From the NCBI GenBank assembly GCA_963815645.1, contig CAWFHL010000001.1, positions 2,232,001 to 2,296,000 of the forward strand: a stretch of 64,000 nucleotides of DNA, given 5' to 3'. The position numbers and the translations under genes were made by a program. Of this stretch, positions 25,621-33,786 are shown piece after piece. Within the stretch, counting starts at the first letter, position 1; the number at the start of each line of letters is the position of its first letter. The notes under the pieces were generated by a model. The model made no database searches. It was given only the letters and a program-made list of their open reading frames with translations, and had not been told where the DNA came from. The stretch is from JBBRHQ01 sp963815645 (GTDB taxonomy: Bacteria; Actinomycetota; Thermoleophilia; Solirubrobacterales; 70-9).

Positions 25621-26409
25621 TCAGGGTTCCGGCGAGGAAGCGTCCGCTGGCCGTAAGTCGGGTTCGCGGCCCTCGACCAGCCGCTGCATCGCCAGCTCCA
25701 GCGCCTGCAGCTGCTCGCGGACCCCCTTCAGCTCCCGCATCGCCACCGCCTCGGCCGACTTCGGTCCGGAGGCGATCTCCGCCTCGACGTCGGCCAGCTC
25801 CGGTCCGAGGAACCGCTGCGCCACCGCGCCGGTGAGCAGGGCGACGAAGCAGATCCCGACGATCACGATCACCACAGCGACGATCTGCGATCCGGTGGTC
25901 GTCGGGTAGATGCTGGAGCCGACCGTGGTCATCGTCGTGATCGCCCAGTAGGCGCCCTGCCAGGCGGTCAGATGCTGGTTGTGCTTCTCGAAGGCGACGA
26001 ACGCTGCACCGCCGGCGACCACCGTGAACAGCGCAAGCAGGGCTGCGTAGCGCAGGCCCTCGAGCGAAAACGCCTGCCGGGAGAGCTGCGCGAGGCGCAG
26101 CAGGCGCAGCAGGCGCAGCAGGCGCAGCACCTGGAGCCCCGCCGGCAGGATCGGCGGGGTGAGGACCACGATCACCAGATCGAGCGGGTGCCTCCAGAGC
26201 CAGTGACGGCGGCTCGGGACGACGGCGAGCATGATCAGCAGCTCGCCCAGGAATGCCAGCCAGACGACCCAGTTGAGCGTGTTGGCGATCACCGCGGTGG
26301 CCCCGGTCTCGTGTGTCTCCGAGAGCGCCACAGCTGGCAGGGTCAGCGCCGCGGCGATCATCATCGGCGTGTTGAGGCGCGCGGCGACGCGCTCGCTGCG
26401 AGCGTCCAT
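25621..26409 (-). CDS. voltage-gated-type cation channel with atypical selectivity filter
   Basis: A 262-residue membrane protein with the six-helix Kv layout. The S4 voltage sensor is explicit: VLRLLRLLRLLRLAQLSRQA, Arg at every third position, encoded by a 9-bp DNA repeat (caggcgcag on the plus strand) at about 26092-26130. S5 is LRYAALLALFTVVAGGAAFV, the pore loop WQGAYWAITTMTTVGSSIYP, S6 VAVVIVIVGICFVALLTGAV, then a cytoplasmic coiled coil. The filter reads TVGSS instead of TVGYG, so potassium selectivity is doubtful. Length is close to small bacterial Kv channels. It is divergent from the marR-MFS operon. Confidence 0.8.
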   Translation of the reverse strand: MDARSERVAARLNTPMMIAAALTLPAVALSETHETGATAVIANTLNWVVWLAFLGELLIMLAVVPSRRHWLWRHPLDLVIVVLTPPILPAGLQVLRLLRLLRLLRLAQLSRQAFSLEGLRYAALLALFTVVAGGAAFVAFEKHNQHLTAWQGAYWAITTMTTVGSSIYPTTTGSQIVAVVIVIVGICFVALLTGAVAQRFLGPELADVEAEIASGPKSAEAVAMRELKGVREQLQALELAMQRLVEGREPDLRPADASSPEP

Positions 26410-26483
26410 GACACCGTGATTCGACGCAGGGGACCGGCTGCCTTCCGGCCCGGCTGGGAAGAGGGGTGGGGGATTGCAGCCGA

Positions 26484-26516
26484 AATTAGTTTGCTACACT
26501 AATTAGCAAGGCTAAT
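26484..26516. promoter_or_regulatory. probable MarR operator upstream of marR-MFS
   Basis: Two overlapping palindromes sit in an AT-rich island: aattagt (26484-26490) with actaatt (26498-26504) around 7 nt, and attagc (26502-26507) with gctaat (26511-26516) around 3 nt. They end 4 bp before the ATG of the MarR gene. Autoregulation by the MarR protein is inferred from position and symmetry. Confidence 0.6.
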
Positions 26517-26520
26517 CAAA

Positions 26521-26970
26521 ATGAATGCACTTACCGAACCGACCAAGGAGCTGAGCCCGTCAGCCGCCCGCCTGCGGATGGCGATCACCCGGGTAGCCAG
26601 GCGACTTCGTCAGGAGGCCTCCGGGGAGCTGACCCCGGCCTCCGCCGCTGCGTTGGCCAGCGTCGAGCGCCACGGACCGCTGACCCCCAGTGAGCTGGCG
26701 GAGATCGAGCGGGTCAAGCGCCCCTCGGCGACCCGCACCCTGCAGCAGCTCGCGGAGCTCGGCCTGGTCGATCGCACCCCCGATCCCACCGACGGTCGCA
26801 GCGCCCTGGTTTCGGCCACGCCGGCCGGACGGGAGCGGCTGCGCCGCCTGCGGGGGCGAAAGAACGCGTATCTGGCGCGCCGAATGCGCGGGATGTCGGA
26901 GGACGACGTCCGCACCCTGGAGCGTGCGGCCGAGATCCTCGAGCGCATGCTCGAGGGTGAGCGCGGTTGA
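26521..26970 (+). CDS. MarR family transcriptional regulator
   Basis: A 149-residue winged-helix regulator. The DNA-binding part is LTPSELAEIERVKRPSATRT then LQQLAELGLVDRTPDPTDGR, with the wing DPTDGRSALVSATPAGRERL; the C-terminal helices form the dimer interface. It overlaps the MFS gene by 4 bp (TTGA), so the two are co-translated, a common arrangement for self-regulated efflux pumps. The palindromes directly upstream are its likely operator. Confidence 0.9.
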   Translation: MNALTEPTKELSPSAARLRMAITRVARRLRQEASGELTPASAAALASVERHGPLTPSELAEIERVKRPSATRTLQQLAELGLVDRTPDPTDGRSALVSATPAGRERLRRLRGRKNAYLARRMRGMSEDDVRTLERAAEILERMLEGERG

Positions 26971-28232
26971 CCGCCGCCCTGCGCCGCTCATTCGATTCTT
27001 TGGCGGTCGCCAACTACCGGCGCTACTTCGCCGGCCAGGTCGTATCGCTCTCGGGAAACTGGATGCAGATGGTCGCCGAGTCGTGGCTGATCCTCCAGCT
27101 CACAGACAGCGGTGTCGCGGTCGGCTTCAACACGGCCCTCCAGTTCCTGCCGATTTTGCTGTTCGCCCCCTGGGGCGGCCTGCTCGCCGACCGCCTTCCG
27201 AAGCGGACGCTCCTGATCGCGACCCAGTCGATGATGATCCTCCCCGCCCTCGGGTTGCTGGCGGTGACCGTGACCGGGGTCGTGGCTCCGTGGATGGTCT
27301 ACGCGCTGGTCTTCGCCCGCGGTGCCGTCAACTCGGTGGACAACCCAACGCGGCAGAGCTTCGTGATCGAAATGGTCGGCGCCGACCGCGTCGTCAACGC
27401 GGTCAGCCTCAACAGTGTCATCGTCCACTCCGCCCGGATTTTCGGCCCGGCCGTCGCAGCGATCCTGATCGCGACCGTCGGCGTCGCCGCCTGCTTCGCG
27501 ATCAACGCGCTCAGCTTCGTGGTGATGATCGCCGCCCTGGTGCGGATGAGGCCCTCCGAGCTGTCCAGCGCTCCGCCCGCCCCGCGGGAGCCCGGAGCGA
27601 TCCGCGCCGGGCTCCGGTACGTCCGCGAGACTCCCGAGCTGGCGATGCCGCTGGCGCTGATGGCCCTGGTCGGCACCCTCGGCCTCAACTTCCAGGTGAT
27701 CCTGCCGCTGCTGGCGCGGTTCAGCTTCGGCGGCGGGGCCTCGGCCTACGCAGCGCTGATTTCGGCGATGGGGGTCGGGGCGGTCGGCGGAGCGCTGATC
27801 ACCGGTGCCCGCGGGCGCACCAGCCCGAAGCTCGTGGCCGGCGCTGCGCTCAGCTTCGGGCTGCTCTCGCTGCTCGCCGCGGCCGCCCCCAGTATCGCCT
27901 TCGAAGTTCCGGTGCTCGCCCTACTCGGCGCCTCGGCGGTCACCTTCGCGGCGGCGATCAACTCCTCCCTACAGCTCTCGGTGACTCCCGAGATGCGGGG
28001 CAGGGTGATGGCGCTCTACTCGGTCGTCTTCCTCGGTTCGACCGCCTTCGGCGGCCCGCTCGCCGGCTGGCTCTCCCAAGCCTATGACCCGCGCATCGCG
28101 CTACTGCTCTCGGCCGCCGCCGGGCTCTCGGCCGCCTGGGCCGCCCATTCCGGCTTCGGACGGATGTCCGGGTCGGCGAAGGCCCGGCCGGATACTGAGA
28201 GTGTCATTAGGGAGTCGTTACCGGCCGCTTAG
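26967..28232 (+). CDS. MFS transporter (EntS/MFS_3-like efflux family)
   Basis: A 421-residue inner-membrane transporter with about 11-12 helices. N-terminal RRYFAGQVVSLSGNWMQMVA and APWGGLLADRLPKRTLLIAT (loop 2-3 motif A, G-x-L-A-D-R-x-x-K-R) are characteristic, as are ARGAVNSVDNPTRQSFVIEM and SSLQLSVTPEMRGRVMALYS in the C-half. This subgroup includes enterobactin exporter-like drug and siderophore pumps. The start is TTG 26967, overlapping the marR stop. Substrate unknown; regulation by the upstream MarR is likely. Confidence 0.9.
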   Translation: MTAALRRSFDSLAVANYRRYFAGQVVSLSGNWMQMVAESWLILQLTDSGVAVGFNTALQFLPILLFAPWGGLLADRLPKRTLLIATQSMMILPALGLLAVTVTGVVAPWMVYALVFARGAVNSVDNPTRQSFVIEMVGADRVVNAVSLNSVIVHSARIFGPAVAAILIATVGVAACFAINALSFVVMIAALVRMRPSELSSAPPAPREPGAIRAGLRYVRETPELAMPLALMALVGTLGLNFQVILPLLARFSFGGGASAYAALISAMGVGAVGGALITGARGRTSPKLVAGAALSFGLLSLLAAAAPSIAFEVPVLALLGASAVTFAAAINSSLQLSVTPEMRGRVMALYSVVFLGSTAFGGPLAGWLSQAYDPRIALLLSAAAGLSAAWAAHSGFGRMSGSAKARPDTESVIRESLPAA

Positions 28233-28287
28233 TCGCCTCTCCTAGCGTCCGGCGAAAGCTCTCGTCCAAATCAATACCACCCTCCCC

Positions 28288-28320
28288 GGCGAACGGCGGG
28301 CCATTGGCCCGCCGCTCGCC
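28288..28320 (+). terminator. probable terminator after the marR-MFS operon
   Basis: A 9-bp perfect stem (cggcgggcc 28294-28302, ggcccgccg 28306-28314, loop att) extends through one mismatch to a further 5 bp (ggcga 28288-28292 with tcgcc 28316-28320). It lies in the gap between the MFS gene and the FAD oxidoreductase. No T-tract follows. Confidence 0.6.
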
Positions 28321-28350
28321 GTCTGGGTCAACCATCTAGGCTGCGGCGCC

Positions 28351-29751
28351 TTGAAGCACGACCCCCACGGATACTGGCTCGAGGAGGCCGGCCCGGTGGT
28401 CCCGCTGCCAGCGCTGGAGGAGCACCGGCTGGAGGCGGACGTGCTCGTCATCGGCGGCGGCTACACGGGAATGTGGGCAGCCTGGCATCTGCTCGAGGCC
28501 GAGCCCTCGGCCAGGGTGGTGGTGCTCGAGGCGGATCGGTTCGGGCACGGCCCCAGCGGGCGAAACGGCGGCTTCGTCAACTCGATGTGGCTCAGCTTCG
28601 CCACCCTGCGGGAGCGATTCGGCGAGACGGCGGCGCTGGAGCTCTGCCGGGCTTCCGCCGACTCCGTCGACGCGGTGGGGCGCTTCTGCGAGGAGCAGGA
28701 GATCGACGCCTGGTATCGCAGGTCAGGGTACATGCAGGTCTCCGCCGCGGCCGCCCAGGACGGCGCTCTGCAGCTCGCGGCCTCCTCCGTCCCCGCCACC
28801 GCCGGGCCGGAGCTAGTCACCGGGCTCAGCCCTGACCAGGTCGCCGATCGCTGCTCCTCGCCGCGCTTCCGCGCCGGGGCGCTCTTCGCCGACGCCGCCA
28901 CGGTGCAACCGGCTCGGCTCGCCCTCGGCCTCCGCGAGCGGCTCATGGAGCGGGGCGCGGCGCTCTTCGAACGTTCCCCCGTCCGCCGCCTCAGCGAGGG
29001 CGCCGGCGGGGTCGAGGCACTGACCGAGACCGGGTCGGTGAGCGCAACGCGCGCGGTGCTCGCGGTGGGCGGAGGGGCGGCGCGGGCGCGCTCTCCCTTC
29101 CGCAACGCGCTCACGGTCACCTCCTCCCACATGGTGATCAGCGAACCGGTGCCGGACCTGCTGGAGGAGATCGGCTGGACCGGGGGAGAGGCGATCTCCG
29201 ACAGCCGCGCGATGGTCCACTACATGCGGACCACGCGGGACGGTCGCATCGCCTTCGGCTGGGGCGGCGGGCGGCTCGCCTGCGGCGGGCGGCTCGGCGG
29301 GCTGGCGGAGCGCGACCCGACGGTCGTGGCCGAGGTGGCGAAGGGAATCCGCGCCTTCTTCCCGGGTCTCGAAGGGCGGAGTCTGACCAACGCATGGGGC
29401 GGCCCGATCGACGTCTCGCCCACCCACCTGCCGGTGGTCGCGTCGACGCCGGGAAGCCGGGTCTGGGCGGCCTTCGGCTACACCGGGAACGGGGTCGGCC
29501 CCTCGCAGATGGTCGGCCGCTCACTCGCCTCGCTATGTCTCGACCGGCGAGACGCTGATTCGCGCCTTGCCTTCGTCGAGCCTCCCGCCAGGGCCGTCCC
29601 GCCCGAGCCGCTCCGCTACATAGGCGGGACGGCGATCCGCGCCGGACTGCTCCGCAAGGAGCGGGCCGAGGAGGGGGGACGGCGCCCCGACCCGGCCAGC
29701 CGTGCCCTGGCGGCAGTGCCGGCGCTGATCGGCTTTCATGTCGGCCGCTAG
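28351..29751 (+). CDS. FAD-dependent oxidoreductase (DAO family, PuuB-like)
   Basis: A 466-residue flavoprotein starting at TTG 28351. The dinucleotide-binding motif VLVIGGGYTGMWAAWHLLEA is followed by the ATG-motif-like VVVLEADRFGHGPSGRNGGF, and a C-terminal FAD-contact segment RVWAAFGYTGNGVGPSQMVG. GPSGRNGGF is characteristic of the DAO family members that oxidise amines, such as gamma-glutamylputrescine oxidoreductase and sarcosine-oxidase relatives. Next to a CoA-acylating aldehyde dehydrogenase and a betaine-type importer, a role in amine catabolism is plausible but unproven. Confidence 0.85.
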   Translation: MKHDPHGYWLEEAGPVVPLPALEEHRLEADVLVIGGGYTGMWAAWHLLEAEPSARVVVLEADRFGHGPSGRNGGFVNSMWLSFATLRERFGETAALELCRASADSVDAVGRFCEEQEIDAWYRRSGYMQVSAAAAQDGALQLAASSVPATAGPELVTGLSPDQVADRCSSPRFRAGALFADAATVQPARLALGLRERLMERGAALFERSPVRRLSEGAGGVEALTETGSVSATRAVLAVGGGAARARSPFRNALTVTSSHMVISEPVPDLLEEIGWTGGEAISDSRAMVHYMRTTRDGRIAFGWGGGRLACGGRLGGLAERDPTVVAEVAKGIRAFFPGLEGRSLTNAWGGPIDVSPTHLPVVASTPGSRVWAAFGYTGNGVGPSQMVGRSLASLCLDRRDADSRLAFVEPPARAVPPEPLRYIGGTAIRAGLLRKERAEEGGRRPDPASRALAAVPALIGFHVGR

Positions 29752-29772
29752 CCCGCCGCGCCGCAGGCGGGC
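29751..29772. terminator. short bidirectional hairpin between convergent genes
   Basis: gcccgcc (29751-29757) pairs with ggcgggc (29766-29772). It occupies the 27-bp gap between the FAD oxidoreductase (plus) and the aldehyde dehydrogenase (minus) and could terminate both. Confidence 0.4.
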
Positions 29773-29778
29773 CGCCGC

Positions 29779-31251
29779 TCACCATCGGCTGGTGACGACC
29801 TTCTTCCGCGTGTAGAACTCGATCGCATCCTCGCCGTTGGCGTGCAGGTCCCCGTCGCAGGAGTCCTTCCAGCCGGCGAACGGGAACCAGGCGACCGGAG
29901 CGGGGACGCCGATGTTGACGCCCAGCATGCCGGCCTCGACCCCGTAGCGGTACTCCCTCGCGGCGGCGCCCGAGGTGGTGAAGATCGAGCCCGAGTTTCC
30001 GTACCGCGAGCCGTTGACGAACTCGAGCGCGCCCGGCAGATCGTCGGCGGCGATCAGGGTCAGCACCGGGCCGAAGATCTCCTCGCGGGCGATATCGGAC
30101 TCGTGTTCGGCGGTCTCGACGATCGTCGGGCCGAGGATCGTCCCCGCCGGCCCGGTCCCCTGATCGCGCCCGTCGAGGACGACGACGGCTCCGTGGGCCT
30201 CCGCCTCCGCCACCGCGGCCGCCGCACGCTCCCGGGCGTCGGAGCCGATCATCGGGCAGACGTCGGTGGAATCGTCGGCGCCGGCGCCGGTCCGCAGCTC
30301 GCCGGCCGCCGCGGCGAGTGCCTCGCACACCTCGGAGCGGCGATCCGAGTCGCCGACCAGGACGCAGACCGAGCCGGCGAGGCAGCGCTGGCCGGCTGCA
30401 CCGAAGGCGGAGCCCATGATCGCCGGGACCGACTTCTCGAGGTCGGCGTCCGGCATCACGACGAGCGAGTTCTTCGCCCCGCCGAGGGCCTGAACCCGCT
30501 TGCCCTGTTCGGCCCCCCGGCTGGCGATCAACCTCGCGGTCGAGGCCTGGCCGACGAAGGAGATCGCGTCGACGCCCGGATCGGCGAGCAGAGTCTCGAC
30601 CGCCTCGCGCCCCCCATGGACGAGGTTGACGACCCCGTCGGGGATCGAGGAGATCGTGTCGACCAGCTCGACGATCAGCTCGGCCGGGCGCGGATCGCGC
30701 TCCGATGGTTTCAACACGAAGGTGTTCCCGGTGGCGATCGCGTTCGGAAGGAACCAGAGCGGGATCATCGCCGGGAAGTTGAACGGGGTGATCGCGGCGA
30801 CCACGCCGACGGGCTGTCGCACCAGCTCGACGTCGATCCCGCGGGCGGCCCCCTCGAGGTTCTGGCCCTTCATCAGGTGCGGCACGGCGGCCGCCGACTC
30901 CACCGACTCGATCCCGCGCCCGACCTCCCCACGGGCGTCGGCGAGGGTCTTGCCCATGTCGGCTGTAACCAGTCGGGCGAGATCGTCCCGGTGGGCGTTC
31001 AGGGCGTCGCGGAGGTCGAGCACTGCCCGGGCGCGCTGCGGCGTCGGGATGGCGCGCCATTCGGGCTGCGCCTCGGCGGCGCTGCGCACCGCCGCTTCGA
31101 CATCGGCGCGGCCGGAGAGGGGAACTCTGGCCAGCACCTCCCCCGAGGCAGGGTCGAGGTCCTCCAGGGCCTCGGCGGCCGCCGCCTCGGTCCATGCTCC
31201 ACCGACGTAATTGCGCAGGGTCGGGGCTCGGGTCGCGCTCGCGGTCTCCAT
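29779..31251 (-). CDS. mmsA: CoA-acylating methylmalonate-semialdehyde dehydrogenase
   Basis: A 490-residue aldehyde dehydrogenase of the MmsA type. Supporting features are VGVVAAITPFNFPAMIPLWF (NAD-binding segment typical of MMSDH), VQALGGAKNSLVVMPDADLE, GSAFGAAGQRCLAGSVCVLV (catalytic Cys in GQRC) and MLGVNIGVPAPVAWFPFAGW near the C-terminus. It converts methylmalonate semialdehyde or malonate semialdehyde to propionyl- or acetyl-CoA in valine, thymine, beta-alanine or inositol breakdown. The start chosen is ATG 31251 (METASATRAP). A strong hairpin separates it from the upstream importer operon on the same strand. Confidence 0.88.
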   Translation of the reverse strand: METASATRAPTLRNYVGGAWTEAAAAEALEDLDPASGEVLARVPLSGRADVEAAVRSAAEAQPEWRAIPTPQRARAVLDLRDALNAHRDDLARLVTADMGKTLADARGEVGRGIESVESAAAVPHLMKGQNLEGAARGIDVELVRQPVGVVAAITPFNFPAMIPLWFLPNAIATGNTFVLKPSERDPRPAELIVELVDTISSIPDGVVNLVHGGREAVETLLADPGVDAISFVGQASTARLIASRGAEQGKRVQALGGAKNSLVVMPDADLEKSVPAIMGSAFGAAGQRCLAGSVCVLVGDSDRRSEVCEALAAAAGELRTGAGADDSTDVCPMIGSDARERAAAAVAEAEAHGAVVVLDGRDQGTGPAGTILGPTIVETAEHESDIAREEIFGPVLTLIAADDLPGALEFVNGSRYGNSGSIFTTSGAAAREYRYGVEAGMLGVNIGVPAPVAWFPFAGWKDSCDGDLHANGEDAIEFYTRKKVVTSRW

Positions 31252-31273
31252 GCAGCCAAGCGTGACAGATCGA

Positions 31274-31306
31274 GGTGCGGGCCGGGGCCGCTCCCCGGCC
31301 CGCACC
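31274..31306 (-). terminator. strong 14-bp hairpin terminator after the importer operon
   Basis: ggtgcgggccgggg (31274-31287) and ccccggcccgcacc (31293-31306) are perfect complements around a 5-nt loop. It begins 12 nt beyond the stop of the binding-protein gene, read on the minus strand. No U-tract, as usual in this genome. Confidence 0.75.
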
Positions 31307-31317
31307 CTCAGGCCTGG

Positions 31318-32299
31318 TTACTTGACGTAACCGTCCTCCTTCAGGTAATCGCCGGCGACCGCTGCCGGGGTCTGCTTGTCGATGTCGACCCGAGCATCGA
31401 GCTCCTGCATCACCGGGATCGTCAGGCCCTTCTGGACGGAGATGATCGTCTTCTCGAAGTCCGGGCCCGGCCTTGCTGACCGTCGACGGATCGGTGACGA
31501 AGATGACGTTGCCCGCCGGGAAGACGTGCTTGTCGTCGTTAAGGATCACGTACTTGTTCTTCTGCGCTGCGAGCTGCGCGTCGGTCGTGAACAGGATCGA
31601 GAGATCGGCCTGTCCCTTGTCGAGGACCTCGTAGCGCAGCGCGATGTCCACCGGGGTGAACGACTTGAACTGCAGCCCGTAGTACTTCTGCAGGCCGAGC
31701 AGGCAGTCGATCCGCTGGCGGCACTCCGGGGAGCCGTACAGGGTGAGGTTCTGCGACTTGCCCTTCAGGTCCGAGATGTCCTTCAGCCCGAGCTTCTGGG
31801 CCGTCGACTTCAACGCCCCGACCGCGTTGGCGCTGGCGAAGGGAGTCGGCGGGAACGCCTGCACGTTCTCCTTTTTGAAGTCGGCGTTGGCCTGTGCGTA
31901 TGCGGCCTCCGCGCTTGCCGGGACCTTCTCCGGGTCCACCCCGAAGAACGAGGTCAGCGCCGTGCTCGCGTATTCCGGATAACCGGAGATCTGCCCGGCC
32001 TTGAGCGCCTGCAACGCCACCGTCTCGGATCCCAGGTTGAGGTCCTTCTTGACCTTGTAGCCGGCCGCCTCGAGCGCCTGCGAGTAGATCTCACCGAGGA
32101 CGATCTGCTCGGTGAAATTCTTCGAGCCGATCGTCAGCGTGACCTTGCCATTGCCGGGGTTCGAGACGATCGCCTTGCCGCCCGCTCCTCCAGTGCCGGC
32201 GGTGGTGTCGTTGTTGCTGCTGCCGCAGGCGGAAAGCCCCAGGCCGAGAGTGACCGCACCGACGGCAATTGCCGCCGACCATCGCGCGCTGCTCTTCAT
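31318..32299 (-). CDS. glycine betaine/choline-type ABC transporter substrate-binding lipoprotein (frameshifted near the end)
   Basis: A lipoprotein of about 326 residues: signal sequence with lipobox LGLSACGSS, then a Gly/Thr-rich linker. The OpuAC/ProX-like body shows VTLTIGSKNFTEQIVLGEIY, AGQISGYPEYASTALTSFFG and LDKGQADLSILFTTDAQLAA, with YPEYAS and the Phe/Tyr residues expected to cage a quaternary ammonium. A base shift near 31471-31478 (run gggcccgg) breaks the frame; the alternate frame continues DFEKTIISVQKGLTIPVMQE and ends DGYVK at TAA 31318. It binds the ligand outside the cell and delivers it to the two permeases encoded upstream. Confidence 0.88.
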
Positions 32300-32341
32300 G
32301 ACGAGATTCCTCCTTAGTGGGGTGATGGTTCCCGTAGCCTT

Positions 32342-33073
32342 TCATCCCCTGCGGAGCCGAAGTCCCGGCGAGGTCAGAAGCCACTGGATTCCGGCGAGCG
32401 CCAGCTCCAGGGTGAGCGCCATCAGGGCCACCAGGATCGCCCCGGCCAGCACCCCCTTGTCGCCGTAGACGTTCGAGTTGATTATGAAGTCGCCCAGGGT
32501 GAGCACGCCGACCAGGGGGGCGATCGTCGCCGTCGCGACGATGTTGATCGTCGCCGTCCGCACACCGCTCATGATCGTCGGCACGGCCAGCGGCAGCTCG
32601 ACCCTGCGGATCACCCCGGCTTCCGACATCCCCATCCCCCTGGCGGCCTCGACCGCATCGCGGTCCACCTGGCTGATCCCGACGTAGGTGTTGGTGAGGA
32701 TCGGCGGGATGCCGAGCACCGCCAGCGCCAGGGTCAGGTTGCCGAGGCCGACTCCGATCGCGGCCGCGAAGAAGGCGATCAGGGCGAGCTCGGGGATCGC
32801 GCGGCCGGCGTTGCCGATCGCCAGCGCCAGGCCCTCGCCGGCGCGCCGATGGCCGAGCAGCAGGCCCAGCGGGAAGGCGATTACGAGAGAGGCGCAGAGC
32901 GCCAGCAGAGTCACCTTGAGCTGTTCGGCGGCAAGCGAGCCGACCTGGTCGAGGCCGCCAATCGTGTTCTGCCCGGTGACGTTGTTTCCCGCCTGCTGGT
33001 TGAAGATGAAGTCGAGCGCATCCCCGAACAGGCCGAGGGCGGAGAGCGGGGGGTGGAGGACGAAGCCGGTCAC
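32342..33073 (-). CDS. osmoprotectant ABC transporter permease (OpuCB/OpuCD type)
   Basis: A 243-residue membrane subunit with about five to six helices. The BPD_transp_1 coupling (EAA) loop is VEAARGMGMSEAGVIRRVEL followed by PLAVPTIMSGVRTATINIVA. Other helices include LALCASLVIAFPLGLLLG and ELALIAFFAAAIGVGLGNLT. Second of two permeases; its start overlaps the stop of the other by 4 bp. Pairs with the ATPase and binding protein of the same operon. Confidence 0.88.
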   Translation of the reverse strand: MTGFVLHPPLSALGLFGDALDFIFNQQAGNNVTGQNTIGGLDQVGSLAAEQLKVTLLALCASLVIAFPLGLLLGHRRAGEGLALAIGNAGRAIPELALIAFFAAAIGVGLGNLTLALAVLGIPPILTNTYVGISQVDRDAVEAARGMGMSEAGVIRRVELPLAVPTIMSGVRTATINIVATATIAPLVGVLTLGDFIINSNVYGDKGVLAGAILVALMALTLELALAGIQWLLTSPGLRLRRG

Positions 33074-33786
33074 GCCTCCGCGGCCCGCCTCCAGGAGGTG
33101 GCGCGGCGCCCGATCCCCACCAGGATCAGGTCGAAGGCGACCGCGATCAATATCGCGAGCCCGCCGGCCACGATGATCCCGGTCTTGAAGGTGAGGTTGC
33201 CGCCGATCAGGATCTCGCTTCCCAGGCCCCCGCCGTTGACGAACACGGCCAGCGTCGCAAGGGCGACGGTGCTGACCGTAGCGATCCGCAGCCCGGCGAT
33301 GATCTCGGGCACGGCGAGGGGGATCTCGACCCGCCAGAGGAGCTGCCGGTCGGTGAGGCCCATGCCGCGGCCCGCGTCCTTGATGTCAGCCGGGACGTTG
33401 TTGAGGCCGGTCGTCACATTGCGGTAGATGATCTGAAGGGTGAAGGCGGTCAGGGCGATGATCGCCGTGGTGCGGCCACGACCGGTGAGCGGCAGCAGCA
33501 GGAAGAAGAAGGCGATGCTGGGGATCGTGTAGAGAACTCCAGTGGCGCCGAGGAAGGGGCCCCCCAGCCAGCGATGCCGGTGGGCGAGCAGCGAGAGCGC
33601 GAAGGCGATCGCGAAGCCGACGCAGACCGAGACGAGGACGAGGATGACGTGCTGGACCGCGGGATCGACGTAGCGGTTGAAGTTGTCGACCACCCAGCCG
33701 GGGCAGAAGATCTCGTTGCGCTGGATGCAATCGGGGTTGCTGCGGTTGTGGAGGAGGACCGCGGCGATCGGCGCGGTGCTAGCCAT
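33070..33786 (-). CDS. osmoprotectant ABC transporter permease (first permease)
   Basis: A 238-residue permease. Helices include VILVLVSVCVGFAIAFALSL and GVLYTIPSIAFFFLLLPLTG; the coupling loop is IKDAGRGMGLTDRQLLWRVE followed by PLAVPEIIAGLRIATVSTVA. The N-terminal PGWVVDNFNRYVDPAVQHV is typical of ProW/OpuC permeases. ATG 33786 overlaps the ATPase stop at 33779 by 8 bp. Together with the second permease it forms the membrane pore of a heterodimeric betaine/choline/carnitine-type importer. Confidence 0.88.
   Translation of the reverse strand: MASTAPIAAVLLHNRSNPDCIQRNEIFCPGWVVDNFNRYVDPAVQHVILVLVSVCVGFAIAFALSLLAHRHRWLGGPFLGATGVLYTIPSIAFFFLLLPLTGRGRTTAIIALTAFTLQIIYRNVTTGLNNVPADIKDAGRGMGLTDRQLLWRVEIPLAVPEIIAGLRIATVSTVALATLAVFVNGGGLGSEILIGGNLTFKTGIIVAGGLAILIAVAFDLILVGIGRRATSWRRAAEA

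Noticed and set aside
26092..26130. Short tandem repeat as a CRISPR or mobile-element trace
   Set aside because: It codes for the periodic Leu-Arg S4 helix in frame, so it is explained by the protein.
29138..31317. C-terminal 700 residues of the long minus-strand frame that begins at the betaine-binding protein
   Set aside because: Only the part above about 31475 encodes the binding protein; the rest is Arg-rich read-through across mmsA in another frame after the base shift.
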